The notes: generated by a model not told the origin, from the sequence alone. DNA of 64,000 nucleotides from Trichostrongylus colubriformis (GCA_963978905.1 OZ022256.1:50516001-50580000), one strand, 5' to 3'. Positions 32,294 to 45,050 are shown, numbered from the stretch's first letter. Translations and numbers: made by a program.

Positions 32294-35200
32294 ATGAATG
32301 GCCTGCTAAGCAAAGTCAAGTCTTTGCTGGGCGTAGGACCCGCAGAGATCAAGCCAGGCGACGAGAATCCACCCAAAAATATGAGTGAAATCATAGAAAG
32401 ATTACCGGTGAGCAGAAATCTCGTTTGTTCTTTTTACTATACTGGTCTATTCCCCTTATGTTTTAAGGAGAGTTTCCACAAGTATATGAAAGAGGAGCTA
32501 CCTTATCGTCGTGCTGCAGCACTGGTTTTCATCGCCATTGTGTTTGGACTTGGTGCTCCTCTATGGTATCAAACCACTAGGACGTATCGTGCACCCTTCG
32601 TTACGTTTCCTGATGGACAGACAATCTCGTTATCTGTTCAGTAAGTATGGGCATTTGCAGTATCGTTGTGTTAATTAAACAGTTCTAATAAGAGGCTCTG
32701 AATTATTTGTTGGTTCATTTCTTGCGGCAGTCAAATTCTTTTTGGCTCCGGTTTGGCTTTGGTGTGCTCAACTAGCGTTTTGAAGTAGCGCTCGTCACTG
32801 ATTTGCATAACTTGTTTCTGCGTGTAGACGTCATTCTTGGACAAGTGTGCTCCCCTTCCATTACGCGATGCCATTAGAGGTTATTTGCTGGTTCATTCGG
32901 CCCTCAATCTGAGAACATCCTCAAATTGTGAAGAACCACGAAACCAGCGGATGGGCATTCGTTACCTTTTCTCTTTACGATGACTTTCTGGTCTACACCC
33001 ACTTATCAACAAGATACTCATTTTCTTCCACTGTGTATAGAGCAGTAGTTCGGCTACGAAATCATAACAAAACGCCTCCCGCTGTTGCGTTATACCAGGT
33101 ATTAAGAATCCGCCATGCTAGTGTGGTTACCGTGAGATTCTCATTCATACTTTGCGACAAAAACGTATTTCGCGTCAAAAAACAGGTCCTGCTTGCAAAT
33201 ACCGCTACCTGTCGTCGAAAAGCGGCTTCGATTGTGTTTCGCGGCACGGAGTATGGAGTGCTAGAACTGGAGAGTGTTGGCCGCACTTTATAACTGTATT
33301 AAACTCGAAGCGCCGTCGCTGCAACGTCTGAGGGGTCTCTTGTGCTGGAATCGCCTTTCCCTGCGAATAGGAAGTGTTGTTTGAAGCATCTATTACTTCA
33401 AAAACGTTGTGAACGTAATTAAATGTAAGCGGTGTCTCGTATAGGATTATAGGTCTTCAAAGACCATAATTCTTTGGTAAAGACCATAATTCTTTGGTAT
33501 GAATAGCTTTTGTATAAATACACAATTTAAGAATCCATCTCGCGACAACCAATGGTAGCCACGAGTCAAACTTGGGCTCCATAGCGCAAATGGTCCTACC
33601 ACTTCTTCGAGAAGGTGAAGTTAAAGCGCCGTTAAGAATTCAGTGGAATATTTTGATCGAGGGAATGAAGTGAGCTGGCTCAGTTTTGTTTGTATTTATT
33701 GTTCTTCGAGTCTCCAGGCTAAGAGTCTATTTTAAGCTGTCAAGGGAAGGATAGTAGGTCAAAGTGGCCGTATGAAGTGGGGTAAGCCAGTGATAGGGCT
33801 CGGGATGCCATTCACCAATCTGCATACCATATCTTATGTCGTCTCTAACAATAAGAAGAGAGTTACAAGTGCTTGAAGAGAAACAATTCGACATATATAG
33901 AATAGGCAATCGTAGCAGATGGGTGCCTCGTTCGGTTCTTTGATGAACATACCTTTTTGCATTCTTCCGTAAACACTTCCCGAACATTATAAAAAAGAAA
34001 TTGCATTCTTCGTGTGCTTGGTCTTGCTACCAGAGGCGTCTTTGAGGAAATGAATCCATTTTCGATGTTTTATCATGAATATTTCCAGTTCTCATTTCCA
34101 ACTGGGAATATCCATGATAAAACATCGAAAATGGTCCTCAGAATCCTTGTTAATAATATTCGAGATTTGCGGAAAAATGCGAAAAGGTATGTTTATCGAG
34201 GAACCGAACTCGTGAGCTCTCGAACTCAATCACCTACCCACTTGACTCGCGAGGCGCACGTCTGCTGCGATTGCTTATCCTATATATGTCGAATTGCTTC
34301 TCGTTCAACACTTGTGACTCTGCTCTCAAAGACGCACAGCAGATATGGAATGCGGATTGGTAAATGGCATCCCGAACCCTATCACTGCCATGATCCCCAT
34401 TTCAAATGGTCACTTCGTCCTACCATTCCTCCCATGTAAGTAAAATGAAATAAATGGGTACTGCATAACTTTCATTCCAGAGATTTGCAATCGCTGGAGG
34501 AAGATCGGCAGTTGTCATCGGACTCGCTGGATGTGTACATTGCAGTGGTTTCACCTGAACAGTGGACACACTTTTCAGCCATTAATGTATTTCTTAGCCG
34601 CGGTCGTTGGGCATTCGTCCAGTATACACCTGAAGAAAATAAACTTGTTGAAAGGCTGCATACTCTAATCTGGGAGGTAAGGAAAGCTTTCCATGCTACA
34701 TAACGAATGTTTAAATAATAATAATTAATCAAATGAGAATTGATAAATATAATATACAAATGAATAAAATAAATAATTCATAGTAATGAATATAAATATA
34801 ATAATTAAATGAACACAATACATATGCTTGTAATGTCTTCGTTTTTACCATGCTTTTTTTGCTTTTTTTCTCGATGTTTTCAAGCCCCTCACCGTTTCCC
34901 CATATGGGAATGAAGCTTACGGGTCAGAAATCCGCATGGTCAGTCGCTTCGAGTGAGGGAGCTAATCCTCAGTGTCGATGGATCATGGGCTCATATTTTT
35001 TCGTATTTCTGAGAGTCTCATTGTCCTCCCTGACCACCTTAGTAGCATGAAGATTTATCAATTAATAGGTCTGTCAGATGTTTTGGTCATAGAATATTTA
35101 CTTTGCTACTTGTTTCTGAGGTGTTTATATTCTAATACCTGTGAAATTAAGGTTATGGTAGATGTTCCTCATTTGAACGCTATTGTAAAGCGCGACATGA

Positions 35201-38200
35201 GAGAGCGAATGGAACCTTGGCAGATTGCGGCACTGTCGCCTTCTCATCAGGTTGATTTTAACGTTGTGAATGTTAGCGAAATTTGCGCCAATAGGTTGAT
35301 CTATGGATACAGTGAAGTTCCTTTTACAGTGTACAAACAAATCATATTGTTATCTTTTCAGAAACGCCTTGTGTGGGATTCAGCTCCGCTGTCGATGAAC
35401 TACATTGTGCAGGTCATACACGTGCATGATAACGCATCGCCTGATACGATCCGATCTGACAATGTACTGGATGTGATTCAAGTATTTGCAAATCGTCTTC
35501 GAAATGTTACGGGAATTCAGGTTTGTGTGCATCAATAATGTCAAGTGCTAGGTCCAAATGACTGATTATGCCATTATGCCTTTGATGAAAGATGTGTGGT
35601 ACGGGTTATGGAGAGGGCTGTGGGTTTGGTCGTATAAGAAGCTTGTGTGATTCAGGAACTTGATAGTTTTTTGGAAAAGTCCTTCTATCACAATGCAGTG
35701 AATACGACTGGGATCAAGTTTGGGGGTAGTATTAGGATGGTTAAAAAGGTCCTGGGACATCAATTTCAAAAAAAAAGAAGTCAAAATTAGAAAAAGGATC
35801 CGTGGGCCAATCGACGTTGTAGATCAATAGCCACACGATCGTAGATAACACTGGAACGATCAATTTTGCCGAGGTCTATATAAGCAGTATCGATCCAGTT
35901 GAAGAGCACCAATGGCTTCGTGCTGTAATCTACTTTGGGTTCCTTCAAGGACGTTCAGTGAGGGAGGCAACAACCAACATCTGTTCCGTAATGAGAGAGG
36001 ACACTGTTTTAAAAAGCACAGTTTCCCGATGGTTCAATCGCTTCAGAGACGGAGATACGTCCTTCGAAGACTTACCCCGCCCTGGACGTCCACGCCCTCA
36101 TGTTGCAAGAATGTTTCGGGAGAAGTTGGAGGAGCTTGGATGGGAAGTACTGCCTCACCCTCCATATTCGCCCGACCTTGCCCCTTCCAATTATCACCTA
36201 TTTAGGGCCCTCAAACAAAATCTCAGAGATAAGGAATTAAATGATCAAGTTCAACTTGAATCGGAGGTGACCCGCTTCTTCCACTCACAACCAGCTTCCT
36301 TCTGGAGGAAAGGCATTCGTGATCTGCTCAAAGAATGGCAAAGTGTTATGATGCAGAAGGTGATTACTTTGTGATTTGAAATGACGTTTTTAAAAATTGG
36401 AAGAAAAGTTCTCAGTGTCCCAGGACTTTCTCACCAACCTAATAAATTGACTGAATCAGTATAGAGGAAGTGGATTTGACGGCTCTGACGTCTTCAATTC
36501 TTTCCTGATGTTGCCAAAGTTGTTGCGCTTTCAGCTCAGCTCAGAGCATTTGTGGGATTTTGAAATATCAAACTTTCTTGAGACGGATGTACAGGGCAGA
36601 TCAACACTCTCACAACAGGGAACGGAAAGTCTATTGAAGGAGGTAATAATGATTGGCTAGCTTTTCACATATATGGTTTTGTGCGCAGATCATCCCAAGC
36701 TTCGAGAGAATCTCCAAAAATAAATTTCGAGCTGTTCACAAAATCGTAGAGCAGACCTCTTTCGCTTTTTGTTTTTTGTAGATGTAATATATTATAAGAG
36801 GACTGTAACGGGAAATTTGACTTGACTTTGGTTCTCTTGAAATTCTTCTTTTTGTAGATCGATTCTCAACTGCAGTCGGTGGAATCATCACTACCCGTTT
36901 TGAAAATGATCATTATTGAGGTGGATGCACCGTTGGTGATGCTGGATTCTTTTGTAAGTTTTTTATTTGCGGTTGCTTACAAGTAAAGTGGGTGTGTCGT
37001 TCTTATTCAGTCGGTGTTTTGACGGTTTTCATTTTCTATAGATTCTAGAATCACGGTAATCCTGTGTTTCTACAGGGAGAGGATAGCCGTGGAGCCGCGG
37101 TCGCATCGTGGGGAGCTGTCATACCGCGAATCACCGTCGGTGAGACACATGAAGCAGCACGGCCGGCAGCTCGCACGCTGGCTGCCCTAAGGGTGCTACT
37201 TGGAGTGGATAGTGATCTGCCTAGCACCTGGAAGCGTGCGCCAGTACCGCTGGCTGTATGGGAGTCTAACAGATTGCGACTCAGAGCAGTTCTGGACAAC
37301 GCTATGCGCGCTATGTCAGCTATAAACGCCTTAAAGGTTGGTTTGAGAGATTTTCCGATGCCCTCCCAAACAACTACCAAAGGGGGTTATCGGTAGTTGT
37401 TTGGGTGGGCATATCTATACACCTAGAGTGCACTGGCTTTCTACTTTGTTTTTTTCTGAAGGTAGATTGAGATATCTGTTTTAGTAACTCATTTGCATTT
37501 TTTTACATTTTTCGTTTTAAGTGAACGCCATCAAGCAATAAGTGTTGTTGTTATGACAATAGATTCCCATGAGTTGGAAAGTAAATTCTTTGAATCTTAA
37601 ACTTTTTGAATTTTTGATAAAAGCTGGTCACGATTTAGGCATTAACAATCAAGATCACGAATGTTGTAATTGGAGATGAAGTGGCCGCAAGAGCTAATCA
37701 AGCAGTTCATCTTGTGAGAGAAGGGCTGATGAATCCAGAAGCTCCTATGCTGGACAAGGTGAGCGAACGGGATGGGCTTCAAATGTTTCGAATCGGGAAA
37801 TGTTGGAGCTTCGCTTAATGAAAGGAAGAGGGGAGGGGGTTCTCGGGCCCAAAATATGATCCTTTAAGCTTCAGAAAACCTTACTATGCAAGTACTGCAG
37901 CAACTGTAGAGTATGAAGGCATCCTGATTCCAAAGTCTTAGACGAAGTCAAGTGCGCGCTGTATGCGATAACTCCTGGAGCAGATGCGGAGGAGACTTTA
38001 TAAGATGCGTCGAGTATTTGAACTGTGTTCATTCCGACGTCCGGTTCTTCCCACTCAAGGCTTGTACTGAATGGCCGACTCTGCAGAGATAGAGAACTCT
38101 AGCTGGTCTCAGCATGTATTAGGTTGATTCATAATAAATCGGACAAATTGACAAATTTTCATTGTCATTGTCGTATAACTTTTTAACGGCAACTGGCATT

Positions 38201-39269
38201 CACTTGAAATATGCCTTATCTTTATCGATGACCTTCTGCCACGGGTTAAGTAGATCATGGATGCCCTTGCTCCAGAAGGCCGGAGGCTGGAGCTCGAAGA
38301 AGTTGCCGAGTGCCGTCTTGACGTCGTCGCGAGTTTTGAAGTCTTGGCCGTTCAGGTGGCGTTGGCTGTGGGAAAAAAGGTGAAAACCTGAAGGGGCCAG
38401 GTCCGGGGAGTACGGTGGGTATAGAAGTACGGTCCAACTGTACAACAGCAGCTCGGCCTTGGTCGATCTTGCGATGTGCGGTCTGTGGAAGTAGACACGT
38501 TGTCGTGCTGGAAGTAGACATGTGACCGCCGCCGTAGCGAACTTTAGACATTGGCCTTCAATTCTCGTAATTGACGAACGTAGACGTCGGCGGATACTGT
38601 GGTACCTTCATCGAGCAGCTCCCAGTACTCTACGCCGTGTACGCTCCACCAACCGCGGTTTTCGTCTTCGATGGAATAGTCGCCTGACGCAAACTTCGAA
38701 TGCTACAACTACAGTGTACTTCTGCCGGGGGCATGCTCCTTGTGAACTTCTATCAGACGTCTGCCGATATCCGCGGGTTCCTGGCCAGATAGCGATATAA
38801 ATAGTATGACGTTGCGGATGTGGTCTCTGGACCGCTTGAAATCGTGCGGCATTGTGGCGGAATGAATTTACTGTGGAGTGATTATTTTGCGGTACTTTGA
38901 AGAGCTTTTCATACTCATTCCAACGGTACCTCGCGCGTCCAGTTTCGTTAACTCGTTGCTGAGTTATATCTATAGAAATCATCACTACCATTTGTCCGAT
39001 TTATTATGAATCAACCTAATAGTATGGCGCCACATAGCAATGTCCTCCAATTACTTTGCTACTTGACGCTTGTTCCCATCGAATTATTTCAGATTTCTGC
39101 CGGTCGTCAGATGGCGGACGAGGCACTGTCACATCCATCTCTCTTGGCAATGCTATACTTTCCTAAGGATCAAACGATGGCCGTCTACCTACCGATAATG
39201 TTACCAACTCTTATTCCGTTGTTTGGTTCAATTATAGCTCTTTGCAAATGGGCTCTTGGGTGGTCGTAA
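32294..39269 (+). CDS. PIGS: GPI transamidase subunit PIG-S
   Basis: Ten exons: 32294-32407, 32468-32640, 34481-34676, 35152-35250, 35362-35520, 36460-36642, 36858-36953, 37076-37336, 37639-37758 and 39093-39269 (stop TAA). All joins keep phase, giving 525 residues (animal PIG-S is about 555). A membrane segment near residue 50 (LVFIAIVFGLGAPLWY) is followed by TTRTYRAPF, the PIG-S hallmark. The large luminal region includes SWGAVIPRI. The end LSHPSLLAMLYFPKDQTMAV, then YLPIMLPTLIPL, is the second conserved signature and membrane segment. PIG-S is part of the ER complex that swaps a C-terminal propeptide for a GPI anchor; it is a scaffold rather than the catalytic subunit. Introns 5 and 9 hold mariner elements and intron 2 holds a foldback; none interrupts an exon. 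Confidence 0.94.
33739..34438. repeat. ~700-bp foldback element in PIG-S intron 2
   Basis: Left arm from GGGAAGGATAGTAGGTCAAA; the right arm ends with the inverse near CGTCCTACCATTCCTCCCAT. Central arms CCATTTTCGATGTTTTATCA and TGATAAAACATCGAAAATGG are perfectly inverted around 34090 with only ~40 bp between them. Further out, ATATATAGAATAGGCAATCG pairs with CGATTGCTTATCCTATATAT. Almost the whole element is one giant imperfect hairpin. Confidence 0.8.
35732..36442 (+). mobile_element. Internally deleted mariner, copy 1 (PIG-S intron 5)
   Basis: 711 bp, ends TTAGGATGGTTAAAAAGGTC and GACTTTCTCACCAACCTAA, TA on both flanks. From about 35912 the translation (one frame change) gives the paired helix-turn-helix region with VSRWFNRFRDGDTSFEDLPR and GRP. 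It then jumps directly to HPPYSPDLAPSNYHLF, the last catalytic-domain motif (third D), and on to the C-terminus. The segment holding the first two catalytic aspartates is deleted, so no active transposase is possible. Confidence 0.88.
38119..39019 (-). mobile_element. Internally deleted mariner, copy 2 (PIG-S intron 9)
   Basis: 901 bp. The 27-bp ends TTAGGTTGATTCATAATAAA and TTTATTATGAATCAACCTAA are perfect inverses with TA flanks. The minus strand encodes YPPYSPDLAPSGFHLFSHS through KGIHDLLNPWQKVIDKDKAY, the C-terminal third of a mariner transposase. The upstream part is broken. The perfect ends suggest it could still be cut by a transposase supplied elsewhere. Confidence 0.88.
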
Positions 39270-39532
39270 ATGCTCAAGTACAATCGTAAAGCTCTCTTTC
39301 CATGTAATCTCTCATCAAATCCACGCTAACCAATGATTCTGGTAGTCGTGTACGGGATCTTTCTCACTTGATTGTGCTTTATTTGTATTTTTTTATTGAA
39401 TAGTCTGAATAATTTTAGTACTCCTGCTATGAATTATTTAAAAATATTTGGATCTTGAAAAGGTACGGAAGTGAACAAAAATAGTCTTGGAAGAAGATAT
39501 GCAAGTCCAAAGTGTGCCACGACAGCATTATA

Positions 39533-40340
39533 TTAGGTTGTCGAAAAAGTTTCTTCGTTTTTTGAATACGCGCTTTTCCCTCCAAACTGCTTTCCAGCAA
39601 TTTCTTTTGTACATACAGTAGTACAAGTTCACACGCATCTATGGGTATTATTGTCTTCCATCTCCCGGATAACCTTTTTCGGCAAAATATATACATGAAA
39701 GGAGTACTTTTGGGGCATTCTACTATACAACTATGTCCTCCAGCAACCGAATCCAGTCGTCGTATAAACGCTGCATTCGAAGAGGGTTCAGTATCTAAAC
39801 TTGTGGTACAACGTTGGTTCAAATGCTTTCGAGAAGGCAACTACAACGTCAAAGATTCTGACCGGTCCAGACCCCCGTCGGAGGTCGGGTGCTGGCTTGC
39901 AACACTATACTAACAGCAGATCTATACTGTCAGCAGCCGTATATTCCGGTCGCGAAAAGCACAGAGAAACGTCCGAAATATGACAGGATTCCTTTCCTAC
40001 ACGATAGTGCTCGTCCACATATAAAAAGTGCTGCCCCATCTACCTTTTAGCCCTGATTTTGCTCCATCGGATTATCACCTTTTCCTCTCCCAATCCAACG
40101 CCATTCAAAGAAAAACCTTCGATAATGAAGCACACTATACTAACAGTACGGTGTTGTGCAGCTTCTTCAAATCAAAGCCACAACAGTTCCATGCGGATGG
40201 CATAGCAAATTTGCCTGAAAGGTGGCGAAGAGTGGTAGAACAAAATGGTGATTACCCTATTTCATACTATGCTCTGTGTTTTGTAATAAAGTGTAAAAAT
40301 GAATTGCTTCAAAAAACGAAAAACTTTTTCGACAACCTAA
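39533..40340 (+). mobile_element. Internally deleted mariner, copy 3 (just 3' of PIG-S)
   Basis: 808 bp starting TTAGGTTGTCGAAAAAGTTT and ending AAACTTTTTCGACAACCTAA, TA flanks. A first frame carries SVSKLVVQRWFKCFREGNYN and DSDRSRPPS (the helix-turn-helix end). A second frame from 40028 carries LPFSPDFAPSDYHLF and the C-terminal PERWRRVVEQNGDY. The central catalytic region is missing. Its ends differ from copies 1 and 2, so it is a different mariner lineage. Confidence 0.88.
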
Positions 40341-43097
40341 TATTTGAGTAATTGTCTGTAAATAAGTTTGAGCTATACCCAAGCCGTTGTATGTCCTCCT
40401 GTTGATGCTACGTGAACATAACCCTGGTGATCCAACAAGAATTAAAGACACTGTGCTTTCACCTTTCACCCACCCCTTCTATATTTCCTGGCTTGAGTGA
40501 CACATGATTGAGCATATGCTTTCAGTCAGCTATTGACTTGTCTCAAAGGTGTTTTTTCCATATGACATTTAGCTGTGCTAAAATTCAATTAAACTTGTTA
40601 TGGAGTCATTTATAGATTGCTAGGATTGTAGTGGTGGCGACGGTTGCCATGAAATTACTACATGAGCCACCTCCATTCACTAAGGAAAAGAAAAGCGGAA
40701 GGAATTTCATCCTTTGAGACAGCGGGTCTGTTGCTGAGGCTTTTTTCGTTGCTGGCATGTCTATCATGCCAATGTCTCGTTTTTGCTTGATGACCACGTC
40801 GGACTGCGATTACTTGCGGTATCAAATGATGGCTGTGCAGTTAATTGCTTGGCCTAACTGCTTCACAAATTGCACTTCCTTAATCATTTTCAGCTTTTTA
40901 CCCTTCAAGCTCGATATTCAGAGGGAATTAATCGCAGACTCTTCCTCAAAAGTCGTACATGTCTGAGGAGGGAACACGAAGGTTCAGCCAAGGAGATCAG
41001 AAATAATGAACTCAGAATTGATGATCAATTTACTGGAATGTGCAATACACTTCGCGATTCTGGAAATGTGAGCTCGTGGGGGTATTTTATCTTTTTCTAC
41101 TTTTATAGGAATTATGTAAGAGCTCGATTATAAGTACAGTTGTCTGGAATGCATGAAGTGGCAAGGACATAATGGTCGCCCATCACAGGCACGTAGACAC
41201 AGGTGCATGTGATATATGAACGACATACGATCTGGTATGACAGACACCTTCTGAATGAAAGTGAAATGCATGGCGTATCCATAAGCACTGTTAAGGAAGA
41301 CCCCCTGTTCGTTTGTTACTCTTCGAATGCAGTGACCATTTCCCTCCACACAAAGTCACACGAACTCTTCAATTCCGCTCATTAAATCCGAGACTATGGA
41401 GCGGGCGATAAGGGTTTTTCGAGGTTAGAAGCTTCTTGAATCTCTAACAAACGTGTGATAACCGCTGCCAAACCGTTTTGCTGGCTGCCGACTGTTGAAT
41501 GACTCTGAGGCTATAGTTTACCACCAAAACCCGGCAACACGGTTATGGTGATGTCATTCCAGCCCCCTTCATGTGCAGTCCATGGAATCGCCCCAGGTAA
41601 CGACATACCCGATGTTGTGAGTGTATGGCGTGCTGTGGAGGCGGTAGCAACGACGGGGCAATTTCATCTCAGGTGCACCTGGTTTAATTTCATTCACACC
41701 CCTCGTCTCTCACACGCTACATACATGATTCAATTGATTGCGAAAAGCTTTAACGGCTTAAAGCCTCATTGGTTCCCACACACACACCCTCCTTCTAAGT
41801 AGTTGCGACTGATTCATTCTCACGAACTTCTTCATTTATTTCAGTTTCCTCCTTCTGGTTTATCCACTAATTGTCCAAAAATCAATTATTGATCATGTTA
41901 CCCCCAAATTTACTCTAAGTATTTATAAACACCTTCAAACATTAACGAGATACGAAGAGTGTTTTATTGGCCATTAGCACTCATCTCATTGGCTCTCCAG
42001 TATCTCAATAATACGATAGCTGCCCGGATGGGCGTGTCTAGGTGAGGGATAAGGAGGCGCAGACGCTCAATCATGTAGCCTGACTACGTTAACTTCCGCT
42101 TTTCCTATATTGCTGACGCTGTCTAGAATTTTTCATATGAAAATACGAAGTCAGGAATTTTCAAAAGTGTGTAATGTAGTACGGAGTAATGATGGTTGTT
42201 ATAGTGAGTTAGTGGAGTCTGATTGGTTCTTTTTGAAAAGCAGTTGGCAGTTGCAGGGCATGTTTCCAAGGCCAGGATAAGTCTTGGCGGAGCGATTTTA
42301 TCCTTATGCTTCTTTGAATTGCGCTAGCTTCAATTCACGCGTCTTTGTAGAAGCGTTTCAAAATAATACAGTAAGTGCAAAATTGCTTTAAAATACTCAA
42401 AATTGAAATTTATAAATGGTCTGTTTCGCTTTACCCTCAGAGTGCTAGGTTGAAAGCAGAAGCTTTCGTCTCTCACGGGACTCGAACCCGCTCCATGCTT
42501 TCGTGGCATATATGCTAATCCATAACACTACCGAGACTCCTTTTACCTTATCTCAGCTTCTTAGTGTATATTTACCATAAAAAAATCCGAGATCCTATAT
42601 CTTGAGCCACGTTTAGGCTTTTGAGGAAGACGATCTGATCGAAACGTCAGGGCGTCAGTAAATAGTTCCTCTAACAACCTCCTTGGCATAGCAGAAAAAA
42701 TTAAAAATCACAAGGTTTGAAAATGTTTTAATTCTAGATAAGCATTCTTACAAAGGCGTTTACCTAGTTACGTATAATAACCGAACTCGTTTGGAGAGGA
42801 AAAACATCTTGACTGGATCTCAGAAGAAATATAAAGGTCATGGGCGCATTATAATCTACTACTTCTTCGGGGACGATTACGAATACGTGGCACATACCAC
42901 TTAGGACGTGCTCAGGTGAGAACGTGCGGGTGTGCAGTAGTCCCTATTCCTTATTAGTTGTCGGATACTATCGCCAGTCTGAGCTGTCACTATGATAGCT
43001 CGCTTAGTAAGCCTAACAAAGTAAGCAAAGAGATAGCCTTTAACTTCGTCGTTCGCCAAAGTAAAAGGGGCGGAGCGATCGTTGAAATGACAAATTA
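40341..43097. other. Poorly resolved stretch with one strong exon-like frame
   Basis: The best coding signal is 40900-41070 (+): an acceptor TTTTCAG, then an open frame LFTLQARYSEGINRR to CNTLRDSGN and a GTGAGC donor. No neighbouring exon could be joined to it, and no family is recognised. A tRNA-like repeat lies at 42465-42560 (listed separately). Nothing else can be supported here. Confidence 0.3.
42465..42560 (-). repeat. tRNA-derived SINE family S1, copy 1
   Basis: Read on the minus strand: GTCTCGGTAGTGTTATGG (A-box-like), ATTAGCATATATG, then GGGTTCGAGTCCCGTGAGAGAC (B box plus closing stem). An outer GTCTC/GAGAC stem pairs. Flanks beyond the tRNA part (CTTATCTCAGCTTCTTAGTG) resemble those of copy 3 (TTAGCTCAGCATCCTTGTAG), so the unit is a repeat larger than a tRNA. 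Confidence 0.6.
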
Positions 43098-43243
43098 CAG
43101 TCCATTTCGTAGCGCTTGATTGGGCGTGGCCTGTGGACTTGGGTCAGTGGCGAGAATGAGAGTGCGTGGCGGGGTGAGAGAGTTTGACACACCCTCACCC
43201 TAGTTCGTAGGCCACGCCCAATCAAGCGCTGCGAAATGAACTG
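43098..43243. repeat. Family H4 inverted-repeat element, clean copy
   Basis: 146 bp with ~35-bp inverted ends: CAGTCCATTTCGTAGCGCTT and AAGCGCTGCGAAATGAACTG, continuing through GATTGGGCGTGGCCT. TA lies at both outer edges (TACAG... and ...CTGTA), matching a TA-target Tc1/mariner-type MITE. Confidence 0.75.
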
Positions 43244-43370
43244 TACTTGCAACATTCACGAGGCTCAAATATCATGCAAATTAGATGAACCATCGTAGGA
43301 AGGCTGGACTCATGCTAAAAGTTCATATAACTTCACTGGAAAAGTGAAAAGCGGCTAGAAAAACTGTTCA

Positions 43371-45050
43371 TTGATGCTGTTTTACTGTTGTTTAGCTTCT
43401 TTTGCACGCGAAGGTTATAGCGGTGTCGATGTTTGTGGAACTGCACAAAAATGTTCTTCTCAAATGAGAATTTTTGAGCGCTCATTGACCCGAAAAGTGT
43501 TTTCAGTTCAGATTCATTTAGGTATCGCACCTTATCTATGGTTCAGATTGTTTCATTACCCAGGGAGCATTTTTCTATTGTCGATCGCTGGCAAAAGGGA
43601 CTCATATGATATCAGAAATTGGAAACTCGTTACCTGAATACTTGAAGCAATAGGCTTGAGCGCTGAGCAATAAGCGCGTCATGGACGTTTAGGATTGTGG
43701 AGAACCTGTGGAATACCTGCACCCAAAACGTAGGTATTTCTAGTGATCTTCTCTGCATATACGAAAGTTGCGTGGGCGATCCAAGGCAAGGATAAAGCAT
43801 GCGTTCCATTAAGACGACCATCTTCTCTTCAACGCTTGTGGTATAGAAGAACGGCTCAATACGGGAATTTGCTTGATCTACAAAAAAAAACTGATAGAAT
43901 ATTGCGTCTCCGTCTTCTTCCGGCCCAAACAGGCTCATACCCCCCCCCCTACCCCCTCCCAGTGTGGTTCACACCAACGCTTGATCCTACCAAGGACACT
44001 GTTATCCCCATCCTTTGACACAGGAAAGTACTCCTTCAGGGAAATTTGCTTAAGCGAACTTTCTGCTTTATCATCGACATCACGGCTTCTGATGAAGGGG
44101 CGTGGCTACTCGACGATTCAACGGCAGTTGTTCGGGGCGACGGCAGTATTTTTCTTATCGATCGCACCAAGGACCCCGTAGCGACCGTTTCCGCCGAATC
44201 TACCGTAACTCAATGGCCCCTTATTTCAAATAAGTATAGCTTTTTCGGAACAAGTCCTATTCAGGAACTAGTTCTATAACCGTTAGCTATCCTTATTATT
44301 CTTACTATCTGCAATATCGTCCATCTTTCCCAAACTGGTTGATGCGTAAAACTTGTGAAGTTTCAAGTAATCTTCAGAGACTTTAGGGTCACTTATACAC
44401 TTAGCATTCGCTGGTTAATGATAAGCGCTTTCTGTATCCCGTATGCCGCTTCTTTGTGAGCAGGTGTTTGGCTGTTTTGCTGTGGCTCGGAGGGTGCTGC
44501 CACATATGCAGACGACAATTGCTAGTCCAAGTCCAAGACTTGTATGTGTGAACTGTGAGCCTCGAGGTCAGAAAGTAACCATTACCTCGACAGTTTGCCC
44601 TGAAGCCTCGTTACGATTGTCGGCCACGGTTTTAATACCTTCTCCGACACGAACCCCTGTTTCAAACGGAAGTTTGGTGTGTATCGATGATCGCCCCGTT
44701 CGAGTTTTGTCCATACCTGAATAATTCTTACCTGTAGGAGATGGAACAATTTTTTCCGTTGAATTTTGCTGAGGAACTTTCAGAGTGTTGGTGTGCGCTA
44801 CTTAGAGCTTTTGTACGGTTCCGTAGAGAGTGGTGGAAACGCTGAGCCAAGAGAAATTGCTGCACTACTTTCACTGAGGGGTATTCGATCCAGGATCAAG
44901 GTCAAGCATGGAACGAGAAATTCCAGAGAGGTTCGCATTTTGGGAAAGGCCACATTTTTTTCAGCAAATTTTGGGCTATGTGCCGACTTTGTAACGAAAG
45001 GTGATTTCACTATTTACAAGAAAACACTAATCCCAGAGGGGAGGGAATGA
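43371..45050 (+). other. Cluster of unassigned plus-strand coding-like frames
   Basis: Open frames in sequence at 43744-44018, 44046-44279, 44443-44724 and 44766-45050 each run 75-95 codons. Examples are GAWLLDDSTAVVRGDGSIFL, LVCVNCEPRGQKVTITSTV and RYLELLYGSVESGG. Acceptor-like TTTCTAG and TTTCAG precede two of them. Joins between them were not convincing in phase, and I recognise no family. A minus-strand frame (43630-43938) competes in the first segment. They could be exons of one fast-evolving gene or a decayed one. Confidence 0.3.

Noticed and set aside
42479..42536. Functional tRNA gene on the minus strand.
   Set aside because: The anticodon arm does not pair well, and the flanks are shared with two other copies, so it is a SINE copy.
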